64,000 bases of DNA from Bugulina stolonifera. Taxonomy: Eukaryota; Bryozoa; Gymnolaemata; Cheilostomatida; Bugulidae. Of the stretch, positions 1 to 6,976 are shown in pieces (position 1 is the stretch's first letter; every line of letters begins with the position of its first letter). The notes under the pieces are model-generated. The model did not search any database. It was not told where the DNA came from and saw only the letters and a list, made by a program, of their open reading frames with translations. Where the stretch lies: positions 7,833,072 through 7,897,071 of the forward strand of contig OW285189.1 in assembly GCA_935421135.1 (NCBI GenBank). Reading direction: 5' to 3'. Made by a program: the position numbers and the translations under genes.

Positions 1-73
1 CCCGACACCCTACAGACATCCAACTGAGGACGACACGTCCCATTCACTAAAGAGGCTCCATCTATACTCAGCA

Positions 74-934
74 ATGGCTAGCGATATAGACAGGCTAGTA
101 GAGGTAATCGGACAGTACATAGAAGTAGCTCGACCTCAGCCGCCTCAACCCTCTTTCAAGACACCACAGTTCGACGGACAAGGAGACGTCGAGTTCTTTA
201 TAGAACAATTCCTGACGATAGCCGAGGCCAATGATTGGAGCCCAGCAGCCATGTACCTTCACCTAAGAGAGGCCCTCAAGGGACCGGCACAAGAATGTGG
301 CCGACCCGGCACCTCAGAAGGGATCTTCGAAGCTCTACGCGCCCGATACGGGTTAACTGATAAAGAAGCTAGACTCCAGCTCATACAGCTGCGGAAAGAT
401 CCCGGCATGTCATTGCAAGAACATGCCACCTTAGTCAAGAAACTTGTACATGTGGCTTTCCAGGAACTACCCGAAGCGCACCGCCGGGTATTGGCTGTGG
501 AAAACTTCAGTAACTCTCTTGAGGACGGACACCTACAGAGACACCTCTTGGCGATAAACCCCAGAGATGTGGACTCGGCCGTCCGAGCCGGAAACGACTT
601 CCTGCTCGTCAAGGGACCTTCCCGTGGAAGTAAAGCACACCAAATCAGGGCAGTCACAGAACCCGAGCCGGAGACACCCCAAATAAATACAGTGGACTCC
701 GACCTGACCTGGATCAACGACCTAAAAGAGGCCATCCAGACACTCAGCCAAGAAGTCAGACGACTTCGAGGACTACTAGACGCCCCCAGAGCACCAGGAC
801 CTCGGAACAGACCCTCCTGGCAGACCAGCAAAAAGCCTGGTCCCCCTCCTCAACGGACCAATGGAAACACTCCCCCCACATATCCTGAGCCGCCAGTACC
901 CGAGTCGGGAAAAGGCTCCGGCCCGAGACAGTAG
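74..934 (+). CDS. gag: Gag-like capsid protein of LTR element 1
   Basis: 286 aa from the first ATG after the leader. Residues about 28-175 look like a Ty3/Gypsy Gag (retrotransposon gag family): FKTPQFDGQGDVEFFIEQF, then a helical stretch with ALKGPAQ and IFEALRARYG, then a segment around SLQEHATLVKKL and NPRDVDSAVRAG. In this family the region assembles the capsid-like particle that packages element RNA. Residues about 213-240 (WINDLKEAIQTLSQEVRRLR) look like a short coiled coil. The C-terminal 45 residues are Pro/Arg/Gly-rich. There is no CCHC zinc knuckle, which Gypsy Gags often have. The last codons contain the slippery site that feeds ribosomes into the next ORF. A broken relative is at 5640. 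Confidence 0.85.
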   Translation: MASDIDRLVEVIGQYIEVARPQPPQPSFKTPQFDGQGDVEFFIEQFLTIAEANDWSPAAMYLHLREALKGPAQECGRPGTSEGIFEALRARYGLTDKEARLQLIQLRKDPGMSLQEHATLVKKLVHVAFQELPEAHRRVLAVENFSNSLEDGHLQRHLLAINPRDVDSAVRAGNDFLLVKGPSRGSKAHQIRAVTEPEPETPQINTVDSDLTWINDLKEAIQTLSQEVRRLRGLLDAPRAPGPRNRPSWQTSKKPGPPPQRTNGNTPPTYPEPPVPESGKGSGPRQ

Positions 935-972
935 AGGCTGGCACTCGGGCCCTACAAGTTCCTCACACCTCT
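907..972 (+). promoter_or_regulatory. Programmed -1 ribosomal frameshift signal (Gag to protease ORF)
   Basis: The heptamer GGGAAAA (907-913) lies in the Gag frame as G GGA AAA, the X XXY YYZ pattern for -1 slippage. A 6-nt spacer (914-919) leads to a perfect 8-bp stem, GGCCCGAG (920-927) with CTCGGGCC (944-951). Loop bases AGAGG (933-937) can pair with CCTCT (968-972), allowing an H-type pseudoknot. Gag stops at 932-934, inside the loop. The -1 frame is open from here through the protease ORF to 3741. The same arrangement survives in the degenerate relative (6408-6452), which argues against chance. Function is inferred; structure and frames are read directly. Confidence 0.85.
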
Positions 973-3741
973 CACATTTCTATCTCGGAAGACCGTCCCA
1001 AGTATCCGGTCGGCAAGGCCGACCCCCCTTCTAAAACAGTGACTCAAGTGACGTATGTGAAGCCGCATGTACCTAGCCTGTACATACAAGGACGACTATG
1101 TAGCCAAGACGTAACCCTACTCTTGGACACGGGCTGTACGACCAACCTAATATCACCTCGCATCCTGAAGAAGCTGCAGAGACCCGACCTAGAGGTCCTA
1201 CCAGTAAGTCAGCCATACGGCAAGATGGCCGACGGTTCGACTCTCAGGTTTGAGGGAATGGTAAGGCTACCTATGGTAGTCGGTCGCACCTTTAGCCAAG
1301 AACTGTTCCTCATCGGTTCCATACCGGAAGATGGCGTCCTAGGGATGCCCTACCTGACTAAACACAAGTGTTCTGTAAACTGCCATGCCGCTAAGGTATA
1401 CACCAGCCAAGATCAATGGCCGTGTGTCAATAGAACGGGAAGCCCTTATACATTGAGGACGATGCCTGAGATGAAGCCTAGTACGCCTCCGCCCGACGTC
1501 GATGACCCATGCCGACGTCCTGGACACCCACACAGAGGACCAGGGGCCGAGGGAGGAACGGATAATCCAGTACCTAGTACACCTGCGCCCGACGTCGATG
1601 ATCAATGCCGACGTCAAGGACACCCCAACAGAGGATCCAGGGCCGAGGGAGGAACGGGAAGCTCATCACTTAGTACACCTGCGCCCGACGTCGATGATCA
1701 ATGCCGACGTCAAGGATACCCCCACAGAGGATCCAGGGCCGAGGGAGGAAAAAGATCATTACCGCCCAGTACAACTCCGCAGGGCGTCGATGAACAATGC
1801 CGACGCCCCGGCCACCCGATAGGGGGGCTAGAAGCCGAGGGAGGAACAGCGAAGAAGAAGAGGCAAGTAGAGGACCAGGGCCGACAGGCTAAAAAGCCGC
1901 GCATTCAAGAGCGTAGACAAGGTGCAAACCGCCTCGAGGAAGGTGCTGTCGACTATTTCCAGCACCCGATATTCCCGCCGCCCGACTGGGGCAGAGGTTC
2001 AAAAGGTAGACCCTCCTACGTCCGGATGCTAACGCCCTACACTAGGGAAAACAGACCCCTACCATACAGGAGGAAGGCCCGGTGGAAGCGAGGCCGACCC
2101 CCAGAGGTTATACTAGAAAGGATTCATCACAGATGGGCTGCCCAGACGACTACCAGTCGTAGGCCGACACGGCCAGGCCCGTGTTTACTCTCCAATTCAA
2201 CAGACAGATCCGGTGACCCAGACAACCTTGAGATCGAAATAGATCTAACAACCGGGGTCAGACAAGTGCACTTCCGCCGCAACGTAGCCCTACTACATGG
2301 TGAGAAGTTGGCTGTTGCAGACATAACGTCGCACACTACAAGGAGAACCAGGGCAGCCCCCACACCTATAAAAGGCCAGGATCCAGATGGATCCCCCAGT
2401 ACCTTCAACACCACCACTCAGTCAACACCTAGTCGGACAACAGAGCACTCTATTCAAGACTCATCAATAAGGGCGGTGCCCTCCCTAGTCGGCCTACTCA
2501 TGGATTTGCCAGGTGAGCCAATAGACTTGGACGAGGTACTGTTGCTTTTAGACGACGACGATTTATATGCTGATCTCGGGAACTCCTCGAGGGATGAGGT
2601 CGTGCCAGTCGGGTCGGGTCATGATGAAGTACCTTCGGTACTTCGGGACGATACCGCCCTAACCGACTCGGACATGCACCGCCTCCCCTCCGGGACGACC
2701 TCGGACACGCATATGTACTTCAATGATATTGTACACAGTGTGACTGAGTCGGGTGATGAGGACGACTCGGCCTACGCAAACATTGATAATCTGAACGATC
2801 AACCTCTTGTATCTACACTTTCTCTTATAGAGGCCTCTCCAGAGACGCTTATGCCGCAGTCTCAACTTTGCTGGATCTCTCCACGGACCAGTAGTGATAT
2901 ACGTCGGACAGCCCGATGTAAAGGAAGGAACTCCTATTGTCGACTATGTAGGCTAGAAGGGACGGAGAACACCATCAAGGCTCACACACGCCAACACTTT
3001 ACCCAGTTCTTCTGTTCCTGTGGAGTCAGCGCCCGTGACGCAGAGACTGTCCATCGGCATCAAAGCCAGACAGGCCACGGAGCCATCCAGTATGAAGTGG
3101 ATTCCCACATGTTCCAGCTTTTCCTCAAGGCGATGAAGCTCGACAAGAGGGTCGCCTACCCCTCATGTATCCCAGCAGACGTAGGACCAAAACCTTTCAC
3201 TATACCAGCTCCTCCAGAAGCTGAAGCCAGAGCAGCAGTGGTGCGACTGACACCTCCTCCTGCCCCAAAGAAAACAAGTAAAAGAAAGTCGCCCTGGGAG
3301 CGACTAGGCAGTCCAAAGCGACCACAGACTCGCATGGACCCTCCAGCCTTGGACCATAGAGGGACTGATACTTACGACATACCCAAACGTCGGCCCCGGC
3401 CGCCCAAGGCTAGACCCGGATCAGACAAGGCCGTCCCATTGTCGACCAGCCCTCCAGATACTAAAAACACAAAGAAGACTCTTGAATCACGCACACCTAC
3501 AGCAGAATTCCAGAAGGAGAGAGAACGATTGTGTGCCACTTTAAGCAATCGTCTCGGACGCCTCAGGCACCAATTGCACATACTCCAACAGAGACTTCTT
3601 CACTCACACATTAGAGACCGGCTTACTATAGTCCAGCAGACAGAAGCCGTACAAGACGAAATATCCCTCCACCAACGGTTCACGGAGCAGATCCTTAAAC
3701 ATACTCGAAGAGATAGTGCCAAGGATCGGGGGGCTATGTGA
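913..3741 (+). CDS. Protease and zinc-finger polyprotein of LTR element 1 (ORF2, expressed by -1 frameshift)
   Basis: Open in the -1 frame relative to Gag. The first start-like codon is a GTG at 1039 with no good ATG nearby, so frameshift expression is the better model; the fusion would be about 1,222 aa. Order: retropepsin-like aspartic protease around 1080-1400 (LLLDTGCTTNLIS active site, then LIGSIPEDGVLGMPYL flap and hydrophobic end); four in-frame 32-residue repeats (1465-1846); a bipartite nuclear-localisation-like stretch (KKKRQ...KKPR, about 1850-1900); a Pro/Arg-rich linker; acidic Asp/Ser stretches (2530-2780); two zinc-finger-like units at about 2937-3080 (C-x2-C-x11-H-x3-H, then C-x-C...H-x-H...H); and a basic, helical C-terminus. 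RT, RNase H and integrase are absent. The role of everything after the protease is unknown; the finger and nuclear signal suggest nucleic-acid binding. Confidence 0.8.
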   Translation, partial: RLRPETVEAGTRALQVPHTSHISISEDRPKYPVGKADPPSKTVTQVTYVKPHVPSLYIQGRLCSQDVTLLLDTGCTTNLISPRILKKLQRPDLEVLPVSQPYGKMADGSTLRFEGMVRLPMVVGRTFSQELFLIGSIPEDGVLGMPYLTKHKCSVNCHAAKVYTSQDQWPCVNRTGSPYTLRTMPEMKPSTPPPDVDDPCRRPGHPHRGPGAEGGTDNPVPSTPAPDVDDQCRRQGHPNRGSRAEGGTGSSSLSTPAPDVDDQCRRQGYPHRGSRAEGGKRSLPPSTTPQGVDEQCRRPGHPIGGLEAEGGTAKKKRQVEDQGRQAKKPRIQERRQGANRLEEGAVDYFQHPIFPPPDWGRGSKGRPSYVRMLTPYTRENRPLPYRRKARWKRGRPPEVILERIHHRWAAQTTTSRRPTRPGPCLLSNSTDRSGDPDNLEIEIDLTTGVRQVHFRRNVALLHGEKLAVADITSHTTRRTRAAPTPIKGQDPDGSPSTFNTTTQSTPSRTTEHSIQDSSIRAVPSLVGLLMDLPGEPIDLDEVLLLLDDDDLYADLGNSSRDEVVPVGSGHDEVPSVLRDDTALTDSDMHRLPSGTTSDTHMYFNDIVHSVTESGDEDDSAYANIDNLNDQPLVSTLSLIEASPETLMPQSQLCWISPRTSSDIRRTARCKGRNSYCRLCRLEGTENTIKAHTRQHFTQFFCSCGVSARDAETVHRHQSQTGHGAIQYEVDSHMFQLFLKAMKLDKRVAYPSCIPADVGPKPFTIPAPPEAEARAAVVRLTPPPAPKKTSKRKSPWERLGSPKRPQTRMDPPALDHRGTDTYDIPKRRPRPPKARPGSDKAVPLSTSPPDTKNTKKTLESRTPTAEFQKERERLCATLSNRLGRLRHQLHILQQRLLHSHIRDRLTIVQQTEAVQDEISLHQRFTEQILKHTRRDSAKDRGAM
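1465..1846 (+). repeat. 96-nt in-frame tandem repeat in ORF2 (4 copies)
   Basis: Four units start at equivalent points 1495, 1591, 1687 and 1783, exactly 96 nt apart, so each adds 32 residues. The shared core reads PDVDDQCRRQGHP followed by RAEGG. Copies 2 and 3 are nearly identical, while copies 1 and 4 have diverged, as expected from internal slippage or unequal exchange. The period keeps the frame. Confidence 0.9.
3721..3736 (+). other. Polypurine tract of LTR element 1
   Basis: The purine-rich run AAGGATCGGGGGG, followed by CTA, abuts the TG start of the 3' LTR, the usual primer site for plus-strand DNA synthesis. It overlaps the end of ORF2, whose TGA is at 3739-3741, so the ORF runs 5 nt into the LTR. 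The relative has a much longer G run at the same place (about 11328-11357). Confidence 0.7.
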
Positions 3742-4539
3742 TGGTACAGGACATTTGTATACGACCCCAACTCCCGGACGAAGCTCCATCAAACCTTAAG
3801 TGCTCAGTAGTTGTTATAGCGCTACTCATCTGACACTCACATTCTCATAATTAGTGTTCGTATACTTACCTTTAACTGTATTGCGTGTCCAAACCATTAA
3901 TTACTGTCTATATACGTGTCTCCATGTGCTCATACTCACTACTTATTCATTGTTCCACTATATAACTGTATATAACTGCATGAATGTTACTAAGTCTTTT
4001 TAATGCCTTTTATACCCATGTACAGAGGCCCGACCTCTCAGAATCCATTGATATTCATTTTGTACATGAATTGGACCATTATAAGCAACTTTTGTAGAAC
4101 CCGACCTATTTTGGGTCGGCCGTCGGGCTTCCGGCGGCCATCTTGTTGCGCAACTTCCGGACGACCACACGTCGTCTTTTCCCGACGTCACGTCGGCTGG
4201 AAGTCCTTATACTATATAAAGGGCACTGTTTTACTGTTCATTGTCTCAGTCTACACTTGGCTTTCATTAAAGACACATCTATACTTGATACAGGGACTTT
4301 CTCTTCCTTTTACTAGGTCATTCGCTTAGCGAACCGCCTACTAGGTTGAACTACTCTCTTTCATTGTATAGTCTGAAGGTCGGACTTGAGATCAGATGGG
4401 TCGTCTTTGGTAGTATTTGGGCTACTGAGACCGCTCGATCTTTCATGTAATGCGAAGTCCTATTACCACTCATAGGCACTTCATTTCTGGGTCGATAGTC
4501 GTCCAAGGACGACCGCACCAAATCACAGAAACCATTACA
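3737..4539 (+). repeat. 3' LTR of element 1 (about 803 bp)
   Basis: Starts TGTGATGG directly after the polypurine tract and ends CATTACA, a TG...CA boundary. The last bases match the end of the relative's LTRs (AACATTACA at 5410 and 11853). Sequence homologous to the tandem unit resumes at 4540. It holds a GC-rich stretch (about 4095-4200) just before a TATA box, and an ATTAAA at 4266-4271. The 5' partner LTR is outside the window, so boundaries rest on the tract, the relative and the flank. Confidence 0.75.
4213..4220 (+). promoter_or_regulatory. TATA box of the element 1 LTR promoter
   Basis: TATATAAA lies just after a GC-rich stretch with several ACGTC-type motifs (4170-4195), and about 46 nt before ATTAAA (4266-4271). 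This spacing fits a start site near 4245 and a short R region ending soon after the poly(A) signal. Inferred from motif order only. Confidence 0.55.
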
Positions 4540-5343
4540 ATACTATCTCACAAATACTAGGACTCTTTGATGAGCGAGGAAAAGCCTAGATTGGCAAAAG
4601 TGTGGAAGCAAGAGTTTGTCTCACTTAGTCCATACAGCTGAGGGAGCGCAAATAATTTTAGTCCATGTAAAAGATCAAGGAGATGGGCTGCTGTTATACT
4701 CATTGAAATCTGTATTGTTGTTGTTCGTTTAAATTCACAACTATGTGTGTCACTTGAGTATCTTGATTTTACAACCACTACCTTGGTTATTTCTGGTGCT
4801 AGGAAATCATTCTTGCATTGTTTGTCAATAGAAGTAACGTTGAATAGTAAAATATTACAGGTAATACAGAATACTACTGAGATAATGATAGACTTATACA
4901 CAATGTATAACCTACTGTATAACATTCAATCTTCAATTGGGATGATTGTACAAAAATAATGGTTTGGAGGGCCACTTTTCACCAAGGAGTAAGAAGTACT
5001 CCTTGCTTATCACTAATAGCAAGTTTGACGTATAGCAGGTAATGCAGTGTACATGTAAGTATACGTATTGCGTCATAGAATATTGCTATACTCTGTTAGA
5101 AGTGAACCATTTGAGGACGGTTCACTGATAGATGAGGGTGCAACACAATCTAATCAGAACAGAACAGAAGTTTGGGGTGTAGCAAGTCCTCCCATCAAGG
5201 TTCTGGTGGAACCCAGGCTGACAGGGTGGTGGGAGGGACCTGAGAATTCAGAAATGTCTGTTTAAGCATTATACAGCACAAGATTTTTTTATTTTCTTTT
5301 GTAATAATGTGATTCTATCTGCGTCTGAGCCTATGTGTTGATA
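4540..5343. repeat. Remnant of a fourth tandem unit (spacer block R, copy 0)
   Basis: Matches 16379-17090, 26346-26815 and 33136-33935, beginning ATACTATCTCACAAA and including the stretch TTCTGGTGGAACCCAGGCTG near 5200. It is cut at both ends by LTR elements: element 1 on the left, the truncated LTR of element 2 on the right. It contains a minus-strand open frame (4557-4925, 122 codons) with a hydrophobic stretch near its N-terminus; see the findings. A small hairpin (AAGGAGTA/TACTCCTT) lies near 4985-5005. Confidence 0.75.
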
Positions 5344-5410
5344 CGCCTCTCAAACACTTCCTACACTCGTCCGCATCGGCACTCGTGTGAACAACCCATA
5401 AAACATTACA
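5344..5410 (+). repeat. 5' LTR remnant of element 2
   Basis: Only the last 67 bp remain, aligning to the end of the 3' LTR (11785-11853). It ends in CATTACA, one base before the primer-binding site. Upstream sequence belongs to tandem block R, so the missing part was lost by deletion or recombination. Confidence 0.65.
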
Positions 5411-5411
5411 T

Positions 5412-5430
5412 TGGTGGCAGCGATGGGATC
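5412..5430 (+). promoter_or_regulatory. Primer-binding site, tRNA-Leu type
   Basis: TGGTGGCAGCGATGGGATC follows the LTR end by one base. TGG pairs with the CCA tail of a tRNA, and the next bases fit the 3' end of animal tRNA-Leu (...CCCACCGCTGCCA) with about one mismatch. Such a site primes minus-strand DNA synthesis and confirms that the LTR ends at 5410. Confidence 0.7.
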
Positions 5431-5639
5431 TACAAGGTCGGCACTTTTACAGTGAGATGGAAGGCGATGACGGCCTCAGCACTAGACAAGCACCCATCGA
5501 CCTCCATTGGCCTTAACTGCAGGTTTTCTACCTCAGACCCTTCAGACTGAACAGTTAGACGATTTTGGTCGTCCCCTCTCCACATCTACAAGACGACCAC
5601 GTCGTGCATCCCCAGTACCTAAGTACTTACTACTGAAGT

Positions 5640-6433
5640 ATGGCAGACATTGATCAGCTTCCAGAAGTCCTCGGGAGGTTTTCGGTTGAAGCCCGACGCC
5701 CTCCCCATGCTTCCTTCAAAACTCCTCAATTTGATGGACAAGGTGATGTCAACTTCTTTATAGAGCAGTTCTTTACCATAGCTAAGGCAAACGACTGGAA
5801 TTCCGCATAAACCTACCTGCATATGAAAGAAGCTCTAAAGGGTCCCGCACAATAGTGAGGCTGACCCGGCACTACTAAAGGCATATTTGAAGCCCTTCGT
5901 GCTTGTTTTGAACTGACCTCTAAGAAAGCCTGGCTGCAATTAGGACAGCTTAAAAAAGGGGCTGGCGTGTCACTCCAAGAGCATGCCACACTAGTACAAA
6001 GATTGGTAGATGTCGCGTACTAGGAGTTACTTGCCGCATACTCGCCGTCTAGAACTTCAGTAACTCACTTGAAGATACGCAAATACCGAGGCATCTACTG
6101 GCTATCAACCCCAGAGATGTAGACTCAGTCATTAGAGCAGGAAATGAACTTTCTGCTCGTCAATAGACCACATTAACAAAGTGGACACCGACCTGACATG
6201 GGTAGACGACCTCAAAGAGGCGATCCAAAATCTCAGTCAGGAGATTAGACAACTCCGCGAACTCATTCAGAATTCTCCAGTACCAGGGTACAATGGAAAA
6301 ACTACCTCATAATTTGGCAAGAAGTCGGAACGACATACCCAGAATCAGACCCCAAGTAGGGATAGCCCTACTCCGGCCACAAATCCAGAGTACCGAGAAC
6401 CGACTCAGGGAAATGGCCAAGGCCCGAGGCAGT
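5640..6433 (+). pseudogene. Broken Gag of LTR element 2
   Basis: An ATG at 5640 opens a frame similar to the Gag at 74 (ASFKTPQFDGQGDVNFF, then FTIAKANDWN). In-frame stops follow near 5807 and 5853, with later frameshifts and small deletions. The middle (SLQEHATLVQ) and the WVDDLKEAIQNLSQEIRQLR coiled-coil region can still be matched in shifted frames. No functional product is expected. Confidence 0.8.
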
Positions 6434-6452
6434 ATAGGTTGACCCTCGGGCC
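6408..6452 (+). promoter_or_regulatory. Relic of the -1 frameshift signal in element 2
   Basis: GGGAAAT (6408-6414), a 6-nt spacer, then GGCCCGAGG (6421-6429) pairing perfectly with CCTCGGGCC (6444-6452). Spacer length and stem match element 1, while spacer and loop bases differ. The structure therefore appears to have been under selection before this copy decayed. Confidence 0.75.
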
Positions 6453-6569
6453 GATCAGATTCCTCACTGACCTACGGTGTCCATCATCAAGGAACAACAA
6501 GAGGACGACATCGATGTGAACAACACTCCTTCAGCAGTGACACCAGCAACATACTGGAGGCTCCATATA

Positions 6570-6976
6570 CTTAGTATGTAACTACAAGGACGACTCGGCA
6601 ATCAGCCAGCTAAGATGCTCCTGAACCCAGGTTGTGACACTAACCTGATCTCTCCTGGAACACTCCAGAGACTCTGGACACTCGACTTAGAAGTTTTACA
6701 TGTACATCAGCCCTATGGCAAGCTAGCCGACAAATCAGCTATGAATTTCGAGGGAATGGTCAGATTGCCCATCACAATAGGCTGGACCTATAGCGAAGAA
6801 CTCTTCCTGATCGGCAGCTTGCCAGAGGACGGCGTGCTTGGCATGCCCATCCTGGTCAAACACAAGTGCTCCAGTCGAGATACATGGCTGTGTGGTGACA
6901 GGCAAGAAAAACTGCACTTGTCTCAATCACTCTCCATGGTGCAACCTGTTTTTAATCAACAACAGGCACTGACTGC
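6570..6976 (+). pseudogene. Broken protease region of LTR element 2
   Basis: Aligns with the protease of element 1: CDTNLISPGTLQRLW, then QPYGKLADKSA, then LIGSLPEDGVLGMPIL. The catalytic aspartate is lost: the DTG position reads NPG (after MLL, near 6623). An open frame of 124 codons runs 6615-6989, but the reading frame upstream is broken. The frame runs into the foldback element that starts at about 6977. Confidence 0.75.

Larger units (their letters stand above)
1..4539 (+). mobile_element. LTR retroelement 1 (Ty3/Gypsy-like Gag and protease; 5' LTR outside the window)
   Basis: Order seen: leader (1-73), Gag ORF, frameshift signal, long protease-containing ORF, G-rich polypurine tract, 3' LTR starting TGTGATGG and ending CATTACA. 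Both ORFs are open over their full length, so the copy looks young compared with its relative at 5344-11853. The Gag fold and the DTG protease point to the Ty3/Gypsy lineage. I found no RT (no YxDD context), RNase H or integrase motif in any frame between Gag and the LTR. It is therefore either non-autonomous or an unusual lineage. The sequence directly after the LTR matches the inside of a tandem unit (compare 16379 onward), so the element inserted into a copy of that unit. Its left flank is not in the window, so the target duplication cannot be read. Confidence 0.85.

Noticed and set aside
1039..3741. Hidden reverse transcriptase or integrase in ORF2
   Set aside because: No YxDD box, RNase H motif, HHCC or DDE pattern could be seen by eye in this frame or in the others.
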